Part shown: positions 1 through 8,930 of the stretch, piece after piece
Position numbering within the stretch: the stretch's first letter is position 1
Layout: the number at the start of each line of letters is the position of its first letter
Source: Desulfobulbus sp.
GTDB lineage: Bacteria > Desulfobacterota > Desulfobulbia > Desulfobulbales > Desulfobulbaceae
Direction of reading: 5' to 3'
DNA: 58,222 bases
Assembly: GCF_030824455.1 (NCBI RefSeq)
Contig: NZ_JAVBXR010000113.1
Coordinates: forward strand, 1-58,222
Notes under the pieces: model-generated
Databases searched by the model: none
Seen by the model: only the letters and a program-made list of their open reading frames with translations
What the model was told of the DNA's origin: nothing
Translations under genes and position numbers: made by a program

Positions 1-339
1 ATAAAAATATGGTATGCTTCCATGTATCCCATTGTTAAAGAACCAGCCAATAGATATTGAAAGGTATAGAAAAATAAACGATATTGTTATTAATTTTCGG
101 TGATTATTAAATTTTATAGAATAAATGTAACAGCAAGTTGAATAAATGATACACGATATATCTATAAATTGTGATACAATGTTACCTAGGAATATATCGT
201 AAGATAAAAGAGCTGCGCCAGCAATACTGATAAAAATCATTACTGCATTGAATGTACGATTTTCGAATGTTTGTGTATCTTGGTTTCCCAATAGAGAATG
301 CAGGTAACCAAATATTTTTTTGTGGTCCATAGTTCGCAT
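1..339 (-). CDS. N-terminal part of an integral membrane protein, possibly a sensor kinase (runs off the window)
   Basis: An open frame of 113 codons starts at an ATG at 339 (second in-frame ATG at 330) and stays open to base 1. After about 30 polar residues there are three hydrophobic segments, roughly residues 32-50, 58-78 and 88-107, followed by a short NNG...IPYFY stretch. This membrane pattern with an NGG-like turn resembles the N-terminal region of some bacterial sensor kinases, but the catalytic part lies outside the window, so the kinase role is only inference. No good Shine-Dalgarno is visible. Base composition is strikingly AT-rich compared with everything to its right, which suggests horizontal acquisition. 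Confidence 0.5.
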   Translation of the reverse strand, partial: MRTMDHKKIFGYLHSLLGNQDTQTFENRTFNAVMIFISIAGAALLSYDIFLGNIVSQFIDISCIIYSTCCYIYSIKFNNHRKLITISFIFLYLSISIGWFFNNGIHGSIPYFY

Positions 340-424
340 GTCTGGCTTCAAAAGTGGATCAAAGGTAAAATTTCGGAGGGAATTCTAGGGGCAGGGTAGT
401 GAGTACAAAATCATGTCGAACGGA

Positions 425-441
425 TTGACGCCGGCGGTCAA
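425..441. promoter_or_regulatory. Palindrome TTGAC-N7-GTCAA
   Basis: Five-base arms (425-429 and 437-441) are separated by GCCGGCG. It lies about 90 bases upstream of the partial membrane-protein gene and downstream of the antitoxin gene. It could be an operator for the former; no promoter hexamers fit well around it. Confidence 0.2.
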
Positions 442-507
442 ATCGTGACAGTGAACATGTCGGCAAAACCGACGAAGCATCCCGCTGGAGGGTAAGCACG
501 CTCCAGA

Positions 508-813
508 TTAAAAAATCCCCTCCAAGCCTTTTCTTTCGATAATATCGAAAAGGCGTTTGCTGGCGCCGGTTGGTTTCTTGACGCCTCTTTCCCACTTCTG
601 AACGGTAGAAGGGGAGACGTTCACCACGGCCGCAAAGGCCGCTTGACTCAAATGAGTCTTTTTGCGCAACGCCACAATATTGTCTGCTGAATATTCTTTG
701 ATATCCGGCAAACAAAGGGAATGAATTTCCCGCATGGTGATTTCATCGATTGCGCCATCCTGATACAAATCATCAACCACGCTGGTCAACGATTTAGCCG
801 TTGTCTTTCTCAT
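508..813 (-). CDS. HigA/NadS-like helix-turn-helix antitoxin
   Basis: This 101-residue protein has a C-terminal XRE-type helix-turn-helix at about residues 45-95 (IVALRKKTHLSQAAFAAVV, then SPSTVQKWERG). This is the layout of HigA/NadS antitoxins, in which the C-terminal half binds DNA and the N-terminal half contacts the toxin. The ATG at 813 is preceded by a GAGGTGA Shine-Dalgarno lying inside the toxin gene. The two genes overlap by 20 bases, so translation is probably coupled. Toxin-first order is typical of HigBA-type pairs. It probably represses its own operon through the palindrome at 1185-1209. Confidence 0.85.
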   Translation of the reverse strand: MRKTTAKSLTSVVDDLYQDGAIDEITMREIHSLCLPDIKEYSADNIVALRKKTHLSQAAFAAVVNVSPSTVQKWERGVKKPTGASKRLFDIIERKGLEGIF

Positions 814-1180
814 CGGTGTTCACCTCGATAAAGGTCCCCGTGCTGATAGAACGGGCTATTTGATCCGGCGACAGGTTGAGCAGTATTTCCGCAACGCGCC
901 GGAACGCTATCAGCTCTTGCTTGCTCACGTTCGCTTTTTCATTCTTGGCGAACCCATGAACGAATATTGCCCGATCATCTTTTTTGAAACAAATAATGGT
1001 TCGACCGCTGCCACGCTTCCCTTGGCCGGGAAAAGGGACTCGTTTTTTTAAAACATGGCCCCCGAGATCAGCCTCAAAGCTTCCGCCGGCCACTTCATCG
1101 AGCGCGTCGGCAAGGTCGGTGATCGTCAAGCCGTGCTTGTCTGCCCATTTGGCAAACTCTTTGGTCATTAATCGAATCAT
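794..1180 (-). CDS. RelE/HigB-superfamily toxin
   Basis: This protein has up to 128 residues. The central part (VLKKRVPFPGQGKRGSGRTIICF, then DRAIFVHGFAKNEKANVS) matches the RelE/HigB-like family (COG4737 group), in which basic residues on a small beta sheet carry mRNA-cleaving or ribosome-dependent activity. It is the first gene of a two-gene operon and overlaps the antitoxin by 20 bases. Two ATGs are possible, at 1180 and 1168, and neither has a Shine-Dalgarno. A well-formed promoter places the predicted transcription start almost on the ATG at 1180, so the mRNA may be leaderless. The family call rests on recognition, not a search. Confidence 0.82.
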   Translation of the reverse strand: MIRLMTKEFAKWADKHGLTITDLADALDEVAGGSFEADLGGHVLKKRVPFPGQGKRGSGRTIICFKKDDRAIFVHGFAKNEKANVSKQELIAFRRVAEILLNLSPDQIARSISTGTFIEVNTDEKDNG

Positions 1181-1184
1181 GTGT

Positions 1185-1214
1185 AACTATAGCACAGGGT
1201 GCTATAGTTGGCAA
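1185..1214 (-). promoter_or_regulatory. Toxin-antitoxin promoter overlapped by a perfect palindromic operator
   Basis: On the minus strand TTGCCA (1209-1214) and TATAGT (1186-1191) are separated by exactly 17 bases. A perfect 11-base inverted repeat, AACTATAGCAC-AGG-GTGCTATAGTT (1185-1209), covers the spacer and the -10 box. Bound antitoxin or antitoxin-toxin complex would block RNA polymerase. The -10 box ends five bases before the ATG at 1180. Confidence 0.75.
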
Positions 1215-1490
1215 TGGGGCTGGTGGCGAGTGACAGGGAAAATAAGCATCAATTTTTTGTTGAACATATCCCCAATTTGGAAACAATCTGGAAACGAAAA
1301 AGTAGGGTTTTCATCTCCGTTTCAATTCGATTTTATTATAAAAACTCAACATTATTGTTTTAATGTCAATAAACATTCACTATGATGCGGGGTAAATGTC
1401 TGGGCGCATCCAGACGAGGGCGTTCCGATCCGGTAATCGGCGACGCATGGCAATACAATTTCCGATAAACAGGTTATCTGCTCTTTTTTC
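1215..1490. other. Intergenic region between the divergent toxin operon and tatD
   Basis: No convincing gene is present. The right half is AT-rich, with a TATGAT hexamer at 1381-1386 that could be the -10 box of the tatD operon, but no good -35 box at the right distance. A small inverted repeat, AATGT-N6-ACATT, lies just before it. Confidence 0.4.
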
Positions 1491-2324
1491 ATGAAACGTA
1501 CTATCCCACCACTCCCGCTGCTGCGCAATCATGCCGAATGTGTCGACACTCACTGCCATCTCGACATGGAAGCGTACCAGCCGGATCTCGACGCGGTCAT
1601 CGCGTCGGCGGCGCAACATGGCGTCACCCGCATTATAACCATTGGCATCGACGTGCCCAGTTCCCAGCGCGCGGTGGCCTTGGCCAACCACTATCCCAAT
1701 GTGTACGCCACCGTCGGCATTCATCCCCACGACGCCCTCCAGGCCACTCCGGCGGCCCTCGACGCCTTAGCCGAGTTGTCTCAGCATCCTTTCGTGGTCG
1801 GATACGGTGAGATCGGGCTGGATTACGCCAAGCAGTACGCGCCCCGCGACGTTCAACTCAAGGCCTTTGCCGACCAACTCCACCTCGCCAAGCAACTCAA
1901 GCTGCCGGTGGTGATTCATGATCGGGAGGCGCACGAGGACGTCCGCGACCTGCTTCGATCCGTTGGTCCGTTCCCGGCGCGCGGGGTGATGCACTGCTTT
2001 TCCGGCGATCAGGAACTGGCGCGGGAGATGGTCGACAGCGGGTTGTATTTGTCGATTCCAGGCGTGGCCACCTTTGCCAATGCGGATATGCTTCGCGAGG
2101 TTATTCGCACCGTTGATCTCGATTGCCTGCTGCTGGAAACCGACGGCCCGTTTCTGGCGCCGGCGCCGTACCGGGGAAAAAGAAACGAACCCAAGCTGAT
2201 GCTCTACACCGCGCAACTGGTCGCTGATTTGAAACAGACGTCTCTTGAAGAGGTGGCTCGGGCAACAACCGCCAATGCCGTCCGTCTTTTTCACCTGCCG
2301 GAGGTTCTCCATGATCCGCGATAA
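1491..2324 (+). CDS. tatD: TatD-family metal-dependent hydrolase (3'-5' exonuclease type)
   Basis: The 277-residue TIM-barrel hydrolase has all the family metal ligands: H21 and H23 in DTHCHLD, E107 in GEIGLDY, H143 in VVIHDRE, H168 in HCFSG and D218 in ETDGP. Characterised TatD proteins are Mg-dependent 3'-5' DNA/RNA exonucleases of the cytoplasm. The protein is slightly longer at the N-terminus than usual, because about 17 residues precede the HCH motif. The ATG at 1491 lacks a clear Shine-Dalgarno. It is the first gene of an apparent operon: the next reading frame starts inside its last 14 bases. Confidence 0.93.
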   Translation: MKRTIPPLPLLRNHAECVDTHCHLDMEAYQPDLDAVIASAAQHGVTRIITIGIDVPSSQRAVALANHYPNVYATVGIHPHDALQATPAALDALAELSQHPFVVGYGEIGLDYAKQYAPRDVQLKAFADQLHLAKQLKLPVVIHDREAHEDVRDLLRSVGPFPARGVMHCFSGDQELAREMVDSGLYLSIPGVATFANADMLREVIRTVDLDCLLLETDGPFLAPAPYRGKRNEPKLMLYTAQLVADLKQTSLEEVARATTANAVRLFHLPEVLHDPR

Positions 2325-3012
2325 TCTCAACCATATTCTTGAGACCATAACGCAATCGGCGCGCAATTCCGGAAGAGATCCCCTTGAGATCACATTGGTG
2401 GCGGTGAGTAAATTGGTAGATCTTGCGACTATCCAGGAGGCCGTCGATTGCGGGCATTTTGTGTACGGCGAGAATTATCTACAAGAGGCGGCGGAAAAAA
2501 TTCCCCATTTCCCCTCAACAATTCACTGGCATTTCATCGGCCATCTGCAGAGCAACAAGGCCAAGCAGGCGGTGGAACTCTTTGACATGGTGGAAACGGT
2601 GGATCGTTTGAAAATCGCCAAGGCCCTTGACCACCATGCGCTGCTGCTGAACAAGAACCTCTCGGTTCTCGTTCAGGTGAACACCGGCCGGGAAGAGCAG
2701 AAATCCGGGGTGCTGCCCGAGGACGCTGAGAGACTTGTGCGCGCCATCGCCCAGGAAACCACCCTCCAGATTCGCGGCCTGATGACCATGCCGCCCTTTT
2801 GTGCTGATCCTGAACACAGCCGGCCCTATTTCCGCGAGTTGCGCGAGCTTGCCAAACAGCTTGCCGCGCAGGGACTTTTTGCCGATAATGAACGCATCGA
2901 ACTTTCCATGGGCATGTCCGCCGATTATCCGGTGGCCATCGAGGAAGGCGCAACGCTTGTTCGGGTGGGGACAGCGTTGTTTGGCAACAGAAATTATGAA
3001 GGAGTCAATTAA
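2311..3012 (+). CDS. yggS: YggS/PROSC-family pyridoxal phosphate homeostasis protein
   Basis: The 233-residue single-domain protein is an alanine-racemase-fold PLP carrier. The PLP lysine is in VAVSKLVD near the N-terminus, and the family signatures HFIGHLQSNK, GLMTMPP and LSMGMSADY are present. Family members bind and buffer PLP and affect amino-acid and cofactor pools; no catalytic activity is established. I chose the ATG at 2311 because GGAGG lies at 2300-2304 with ideal spacing; a longer frame starting at 2245 would run well into tatD. It overlaps tatD by 14 bases and abuts the next gene, consistent with one transcript. Confidence 0.93.
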   Translation: MIRDNLNHILETITQSARNSGRDPLEITLVAVSKLVDLATIQEAVDCGHFVYGENYLQEAAEKIPHFPSTIHWHFIGHLQSNKAKQAVELFDMVETVDRLKIAKALDHHALLLNKNLSVLVQVNTGREEQKSGVLPEDAERLVRAIAQETTLQIRGLMTMPPFCADPEHSRPYFRELRELAKQLAAQGLFADNERIELSMGMSADYPVAIEEGATLVRVGTALFGNRNYEGVN

Positions 3013-4323
3013 ATGAATATTACCATGATCGGCGCCGGGTATGTTGGCCTGGTGACCGGAACCTGTTTTGCCGAATTCGGCCATTTCGTTACCTGCGTGG
3101 ACAAACTGGACGAGAAAATCGAGCAACTGAACAACGGGGTTGTCCCCATTTACGAGCCTGGACTTGATGTTCTGGTGAAAAAAAATGTTCTGGAGGGGCG
3201 ACTCCGCTTCACCTCCGACTTGGCTCAGGCCGTGCCGGAGGCGGAGGCGGTGTTTATTGCCGTGGGCACCCCCAGTTCGCGGCGCGGCGACGGCTACGCT
3301 GATCTTACCTACATCTACGAGGCCGCCCGAGACTTGGCCGTTCACCTGCGCGGATACACCGTGGTGGTCGACAAGAGCACGGTGCCGGTGGGCACGGCAC
3401 GGCAGGTGGAGCGGGTGATTCGAGAGGCCAATCCCCAGGCTGAATTTGACGTCGCCTCCAATCCGGAATTTTTGCGGGAAGGGGCCGCCATCAGCGATTT
3501 CATGCGTCCCGACCGGGTGGTGATCGGCGTCGAATCGGAGAGAGCAGGCAAATTACTCAAGGAAATTTACAAACCGCTGTATCTTCGCGACACTCCCATT
3601 GTCAGCACCACCATTGAAACCGCCGAACTCACGAAGTACGCCGCCAACGCCTTCCTGGCGGTTAAAATCAGTTTTATCAATGAAATCGCAACAGTCTGTG
3701 AAGCAGTGAACGCCAATGTCGTTGAACTCGCCAAAGCAATCGGCATGGACGGGCGCATTGGCGGCAAATTTCTCCACCCTGGACCCGGGTATGGCGGCTC
3801 CTGTTTTCCCAAAGACACCTTGGCGCTGATGCGGATTGTTCAGGAGCACGGCGAGAATGTGCGTATTGTCGAGGCCGCGGTTGAGGTCAATGCGGCGCAG
3901 AAGGCGCGGATGGTAAAAAAAATCAGAGAAATGCTTGGCGGCTCCGAGGCCGGCAAGACCATTGCGGTGCTGGGGCTAACCTTTAAACCAGAGACCGACG
4001 ACATGCGCGACGCGCCCTCGGCAACCATCTTGCCGGCCCTGTTGGAAAAAGGCGCCCGTGTGCGCGCCCATGATCCCAAGGGCATGGAAGAGGCGAAGGC
4101 GTATCTTCCGGCTGCAATCGAGTATGCGGAAAATCCCTATGACGCTGCAGCAGGGGCGGATTGCGTCGTCCTGATGACGGAATGGAATCAGTACCGAGCC
4201 CTTGACTTGCAGAGACTCAAAAGCCGTATGAACGTCCCGGTTTTTATCGATCTGCGCAATGTCTACGAGCCAGAGGCCATGAAGAGCGCCGGATTCCGCT
4301 ATGTTGGCGTGGGACGAAAATAG
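3013..4323 (+). CDS. ugd: UDP-glucose 6-dehydrogenase
   Basis: The 436-residue enzyme oxidises UDP-glucose to UDP-glucuronate with two NAD+. It has an N-terminal Rossmann domain with GAGYVGLVTG (residues 7-16), the central helical domain, and the catalytic cysteine C264 in GPGYGGSCFPKD. The C-terminal UDP-binding domain includes GLTFKPETDDMRDAPS. Its product feeds capsule, exopolysaccharide or lipopolysaccharide synthesis. The ATG directly follows the yggS stop codon, with an AGGAG site about ten bases upstream, so it is the third gene of the tatD-yggS-ugd unit. A strong hairpin follows the stop codon. Confidence 0.96.
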   Translation: MNITMIGAGYVGLVTGTCFAEFGHFVTCVDKLDEKIEQLNNGVVPIYEPGLDVLVKKNVLEGRLRFTSDLAQAVPEAEAVFIAVGTPSSRRGDGYADLTYIYEAARDLAVHLRGYTVVVDKSTVPVGTARQVERVIREANPQAEFDVASNPEFLREGAAISDFMRPDRVVIGVESERAGKLLKEIYKPLYLRDTPIVSTTIETAELTKYAANAFLAVKISFINEIATVCEAVNANVVELAKAIGMDGRIGGKFLHPGPGYGGSCFPKDTLALMRIVQEHGENVRIVEAAVEVNAAQKARMVKKIREMLGGSEAGKTIAVLGLTFKPETDDMRDAPSATILPALLEKGARVRAHDPKGMEEAKAYLPAAIEYAENPYDAAAGADCVVLMTEWNQYRALDLQRLKSRMNVPVFIDLRNVYEPEAMKSAGFRYVGVGRK

Positions 4324-4327
4324 AGGA

Positions 4328-4370
4328 AACAGCAACTCCCCTTTGGCAGGACCAAAGGGGAGTTGCTGTT
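4328..4370. terminator. Perfect 19-bp hairpin between convergent genes
   Basis: Arms at 4328-4346 and 4352-4370 pair perfectly around a CAGGA loop, five bases after the ugd stop. The U-tract is poor on the plus strand; on the minus strand the stem is followed by TCCTCTATTTT. It probably ends transcription from both the ugd and PxxKW sides. Confidence 0.65.
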
Positions 4371-4408
4371 GTTGCCGAAAGGTGATCGCAGGAGAGGGCG
4401 ATAGGCGC

Positions 4409-4448
4409 TCTGCGGAGTTGTCGGCTCGCCGACAACAGGCTTGCAGAG
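4409..4448. other. Two-part structured hairpin downstream of the PxxKW gene
   Basis: An outer stem CTCTGC/GCAGAG (4409-4414, 4443-4448) encloses an asymmetric internal loop and an inner perfect stem GTTGTCGG/CCGACAAC (4417-4424, 4429-4436) with a four-base loop. No U-run follows on either strand. It may be a terminator, an mRNA 3' stabiliser or part of a small RNA. I could not match it to a known riboswitch. Confidence 0.35.
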
Positions 4449-4462
4449 AAAAGACTATGCTG

Positions 4463-4708
4463 TTATTTGCGCCGGGATGCCCGCTTGGCGGCCTTCAACG
4501 GGTTGACCCGGATTTTAACAATGTTGACTTCCGGTTTCGCGTGGGTTGCAAAGTTGCAAATGCCCAATCGCCATTTTGCCCCAGGATTCGCGTAGGTGTC
4601 ACAAAATTTACTGTCATTCGCTTCAACAATTCGTTCGCATCCTTCGCATTTTTCGATAACCGGGAGGAACGAACCTTCGCTGAATTTTGCCGCATTACTT
4701 GTCTGCAT
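4463..4708 (-). CDS. PxxKW-family cysteine-rich protein
   Basis: The 81-residue protein has CEGC at its centre, then CDTY, PGAKW and C-NFATH, followed by a basic C-terminus (LKAAKRASRRK). The PxxKW motif with four flanking cysteines defines a small family of unknown function that I know mainly from sulfate-reducing and related bacteria. The cysteines suggest a metal or Fe-S site, which is inference. The ATG at 4708 was chosen because AGGAG precedes it by seven bases. A strong promoter and a hairpin-bearing leader of roughly 100 bases precede it. It is a single gene, convergent with ugd. Confidence 0.8.
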   Translation of the reverse strand: MQTSNAAKFSEGSFLPVIEKCEGCERIVEANDSKFCDTYANPGAKWRLGICNFATHAKPEVNIVKIRVNPLKAAKRASRRK

Positions 4709-4775
4709 ATGCCAACTCCTGAAAAAATATAAACTTTTTCTTGAATCAGAAAAAAATCTTCCATACAATTATAAA

Positions 4776-4799
4776 GGTGACACGAAGAGGCGTGTCACC
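4776..4799 (-). promoter_or_regulatory. Hairpin in the 5' leader of the PxxKW mRNA
   Basis: GGTGACACG (4776-4784) and CGTGTCACC (4791-4799) form a perfect 9-bp stem with a six-base loop. It lies between the promoter at 4818-4846 and the start codon at 4708. It could be an mRNA-stability element, an operator, or an attenuator, since U-rich sequence follows in the leader. Confidence 0.45.
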
Positions 4800-4817
4800 C
4801 TCACCTAAAAAGTAACT

Positions 4818-4846
4818 TTTATAAAGACAATTGCACGGTCTGTCAA
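4818..4846 (-). promoter_or_regulatory. Near-consensus sigma-70 promoter for the PxxKW gene
   Basis: On the minus strand TTGACA (4841-4846) and TATAAA (4818-4823) are separated by exactly 17 bases. The predicted start is near 4811, which gives a leader of about 100 bases before the ATG at 4708. This is the best sigma-70 match I found in the window and suggests high expression. Confidence 0.75.
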
Positions 4847-4902
4847 CACCTACTCACAATTGTCGAGTATAAAATCGTTGAAGACAGTCTGGAGACTCTC
4901 GT

Positions 4903-6108
4903 ATGCCGATCTATGTCTGGAAAGGAAAAAACAGTTTTGGTGAAAAGCGCAAAGGGGAGGTCGAGGCTATCGACGAAGCCGGTGCTCGCGCTCAACTCAG
5001 GCGATTACGGATCGACAATCCCACGGTCAAGGAAAAGCCCAAGGATCTCTTTGAAAACATAGATTTTTTCAAGCCATCGGTTACGGGCAAGGATCTTGTT
5101 ATCTTTACGCGTCAGCTCTCCACCATGATTGACGCCGGCCTGCCGCTGGTGCAATGCCTGCAGATTCTTGGCAAGCAGCAGAGCAACGCAACGTTTAAGA
5201 AGGTGCTGACAACCATTCAAAGTGACGTGGAAACAGGAACCACCTTGGCCGATTCGATGCGCAAGCATCCCAAGGTGTTTGACAGTTTGTACAGCAACAT
5301 GATTGAGGCCGGCGAGTTAGGCGGTATTCTCGACACTATTCTTTCGCGACTGGCCGGGTTTAAAGAAAAATCCATGGCGCTGCAGAAAAAAATCAAGGGC
5401 GCGATGACCTATCCCGTTATTTGTTTGGCGATTTCCATCCTCATTTTGATTGTTATCCTGGTCTTTGTCATTCCTGTTTTTGTCGAGATGTTTGCCAGTT
5501 TGGATTCAGCCTTGCCGGCGATTACGCAACTTGTCGTCAACATGAGTGATTTTGTGAAAGGCAATATCATTTATCTGATAATCTTTGGTATCCTTGTCTT
5601 TTACGGGATTAAAAAAATCTACAGTACGGAAAAGGGACGATTTAAGATCGACGCTTTTGTGTTGAAGGCCCCGGTTGTCGGCCAACTCACTCGAAAAGTC
5701 GCAGTTTCGAAATTTACCCGCACGCTGAGCACCATGCTGCAAAGTGGCGTGCCTATTCTGGACGCCTTGCAGGTTGTTGCGCGCACATCGGGAAACAAAG
5801 TCGTTGAACGGGCTGTGCTCCGGGTTTCGGCAAGCATCGCCGAAGGCCGGCCGATTGCAGAGCCGCTTGAGGAGTCGGGGGTTTTCCCCAACATGGTTGT
5901 GCAGATGATCAATGTCGGCGAATCGGTTGGCGCGCTCGACACCATGCTTGAAAAAATTGCTGATTTTTACGACGAAGAGGTCGATCAGGCCGTCGAAAAC
6001 CTGACCGCGATGATCGAACCCTTTATGATGGTTTTTCTTGGTGGCATGATTGGCGGACTTGTAGTAGCAATGTACCTGCCCATTTTTCAAATGGCCGGAA
6101 AAATTTAA
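4903..6108 (+). CDS. pilC: PilC/GspF-family inner-membrane platform protein of type IV pili or type II secretion
   Basis: The 401-residue polytopic protein carries two T2SSF domains. The first, about residues 70-193, contains FTRQLSTMIDAGLPL and MIEAGELGG. The second, about 275-395, contains FTRTLSTMLQSGVPI and INVGESVGAL. Hydrophobic segments lie near residues 170-192, 215-240 and 370-395. Family members sit in the inner membrane and couple the cytoplasmic assembly ATPase to pilin polymerisation. A TGGAG site lies upstream of the ATG. No pilB, pilT or pilin gene is adjacent, so it is an orphan here; PilC is favoured over GspF because no other secretion gene is present, but this is not certain. 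Confidence 0.88.
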   Translation: MPIYVWKGKNSFGEKRKGEVEAIDEAGARAQLRRLRIDNPTVKEKPKDLFENIDFFKPSVTGKDLVIFTRQLSTMIDAGLPLVQCLQILGKQQSNATFKKVLTTIQSDVETGTTLADSMRKHPKVFDSLYSNMIEAGELGGILDTILSRLAGFKEKSMALQKKIKGAMTYPVICLAISILILIVILVFVIPVFVEMFASLDSALPAITQLVVNMSDFVKGNIIYLIIFGILVFYGIKKIYSTEKGRFKIDAFVLKAPVVGQLTRKVAVSKFTRTLSTMLQSGVPILDALQVVARTSGNKVVERAVLRVSASIAEGRPIAEPLEESGVFPNMVVQMINVGESVGALDTMLEKIADFYDEEVDQAVENLTAMIEPFMMVFLGGMIGGLVVAMYLPIFQMAGKI

Positions 6109-6134
6109 ACTCTTCAATTAGTTCCAGGAGATAG

Positions 6135-7433
<1,299 letters not shown>

Positions 7434-7525
7434 ACCGGTTGACAACCTGCTGTCTTACTTCCTATCATAAAGGAAACCTTCTACAAATTGATTCTCTTCA
7501 TTGTGGTCCGTCATGGAGGTAAAAA

Positions 7526-7813
7526 ATGACTTTGACGAAAGCTGATTTGGTGCAGCAGGTCTACAAGACCCATCCCAATCTGACAAAATCGCAATCAACC
7601 GATTCCGTTGAAACCTTTTTATCGCTGTCCAAATCTTCGCTGGTGACCGGGGAAGATTTGCTGCTCAGCGGATTTGGCAAATTCAACATCAAGGATAAAA
7701 AATCCCGGCGCGGGCGCAATCCGCAAACGGGAAACGAATTGACCCTTGACGCGAGACGGGTGGTTACTTTTAAACCCTCGGGCATTTTGCGCACGCGCAT
7801 CAATTCCGACTAA
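7526..7813 (+). CDS. HU/IHF-family DNA-binding protein, IHF-alpha-like
   Basis: The 95-residue protein has the HU/IHF fold: N-terminal helices (MTLTKADLVQQVY...), then GFGKFNIKDKKSRRGRNPQTGNE and VVTFKPSGILRTRIN. The arm motif with RNPQTG is the DNA-intercalating beta ribbon. IHF-type proteins bend DNA and help sigma-54 activators reach promoters, which is relevant to the module at 27-29 kb. GGAGG lies upstream of the ATG and a classic terminator follows, so it is probably monocistronic. The alpha versus HU assignment is tentative. Confidence 0.9.
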   Translation: MTLTKADLVQQVYKTHPNLTKSQSTDSVETFLSLSKSSLVTGEDLLLSGFGKFNIKDKKSRRGRNPQTGNELTLDARRVVTFKPSGILRTRINSD

Positions 7814-7835
7814 TCTGCTGTATTCACTGCATGAA

Positions 7836-7867
7836 AAGGGCGCCACCAACGGTTGGCGCCCTTTTTT
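7836..7867 (+). terminator. Rho-independent terminator of the HU/IHF gene
   Basis: The stem AAGGGCGCCA (7836-7845) / TGGCGCCCTT (7854-7863) is followed by a T run to 7867, 22 bases after the stop codon. Confidence 0.88.
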
Positions 7868-7962
7868 ATTTTTCGTAGCCTGCCGGACAAAAGATCGCCG
7901 GTTGTCTCTGCTGCTTCTTTTTTGCCTCAACCATATCTCGTCGTTCCGACTCAGTCGCCATC

Positions 7963-8910
7963 ATGCCCATTTATTCTCTTCCCACGCTTGAGTATCGGTT
8001 CCAACGTCTTGACGTCACAAGCCTTGACCTGCCCGACGATCTTGTCCGTTTTTTGCACGATAACGGTGTCGGCCAGGACGCATGCATTGATAATTTGCAG
8101 ACATGGGGACTCCCGCAACCTCTGCCGGTATGGCAAAGCAGCGCGACGCGTTTCCAGCTCCTTGCCGGATACCCTTATCTGCCCGCCCTTCGGTCCCTGG
8201 GCATAAAGACGGTGCAGTGTCAAATTCTGCCCCTGGACACGGCGGCTTTCAGCCTATATGCGCTGCAGATTCGGCACAGCCTGTCCACGCTCCCATCCAG
8301 CCCAGTGTTGCAGGCGCATCTTTTACAGCAGGCGCAACAGACCCTAGCTGAAGACGAGGCGCTGCGTTTGCTGGCGGCCATGGGCCACAAACCGCAACGC
8401 TATAAACTGCAGGAACTCCTCGCGTTGCTGCAACTGGACCCTTCTGCGCTGCTGGCCCTGCATCAGGGCATACTCTCTGCCAAAGCCGGCAAACACCTGG
8501 CCCTGCTCACCCCTGACGATCAAAGGTGCCTGGTTGAGGTGATCAACACCTATCGTCCCGGCGGCTCCAAGCAGCAGAAATTGGTCGAGATGACCGTGGA
8601 ATTGGCCCTGCGTCACAACAAGCCGGTGCGGGACATCGTCCAGGATTGGGTGGGAGGACAGACTGATCAGCACAACCGACCGCAACAACTGCAGCATCTT
8701 TTGCAAACCCTGCAGGAACAGGTTGCCCCGAGAAACACCGAGGCGGAAAAGGATTTTCACAGGCTTGTGCAGGAGTTGCAGCCGCCGGAGCAGGTGAGTC
8801 TGGAGCACAGCCCGTCCTTTGAGGACGACAGTGTGACGGTGCGTCTGTATTTTTCTACAAGCGAGCAACTGCGGGCGCAGTGGCAGACAATTCAAGCCCT
8901 GGTACGATAA
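7963..8910 (+). CDS. ParB-like nuclease-domain protein, divergent
   Basis: The 315-residue soluble protein has an N-terminal part that matches the ParB/Srx fold in weakened form: RFQLLAGYPYLPALRSLGIKTVQCQIL occupies the place of the usual DG-hR...AA...G...V motif. A central helical region (about 120-230) follows, with repeated LLALLQLDP... helices reminiscent of a ParB helix-turn-helix. The canonical GERRxRA box is not present, and no parA or parS site is nearby, so a role in chromosome segregation is doubtful. It starts about 95 bases after the HU/IHF terminator and is transcribed alone, convergent with the next gene. Confidence 0.55.
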   Translation: MPIYSLPTLEYRFQRLDVTSLDLPDDLVRFLHDNGVGQDACIDNLQTWGLPQPLPVWQSSATRFQLLAGYPYLPALRSLGIKTVQCQILPLDTAAFSLYALQIRHSLSTLPSSPVLQAHLLQQAQQTLAEDEALRLLAAMGHKPQRYKLQELLALLQLDPSALLALHQGILSAKAGKHLALLTPDDQRCLVEVINTYRPGGSKQQKLVEMTVELALRHNKPVRDIVQDWVGGQTDQHNRPQQLQHLLQTLQEQVAPRNTEAEKDFHRLVQELQPPEQVSLEHSPSFEDDSVTVRLYFSTSEQLRAQWQTIQALVR

Positions 8911-8930
8911 AAAATACAAAATCCACAAAC

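Noticed and set aside
984..1385. 133-codon plus-strand open frame
   Set aside because: It is antisense to the toxin gene and crosses its promoter and operator.
4371..4462. Possible riboswitch in the structured gap after ugd
   Set aside because: I compared it with the conserved cores of common classes from memory and found no match; it does not precede a gene on either strand.
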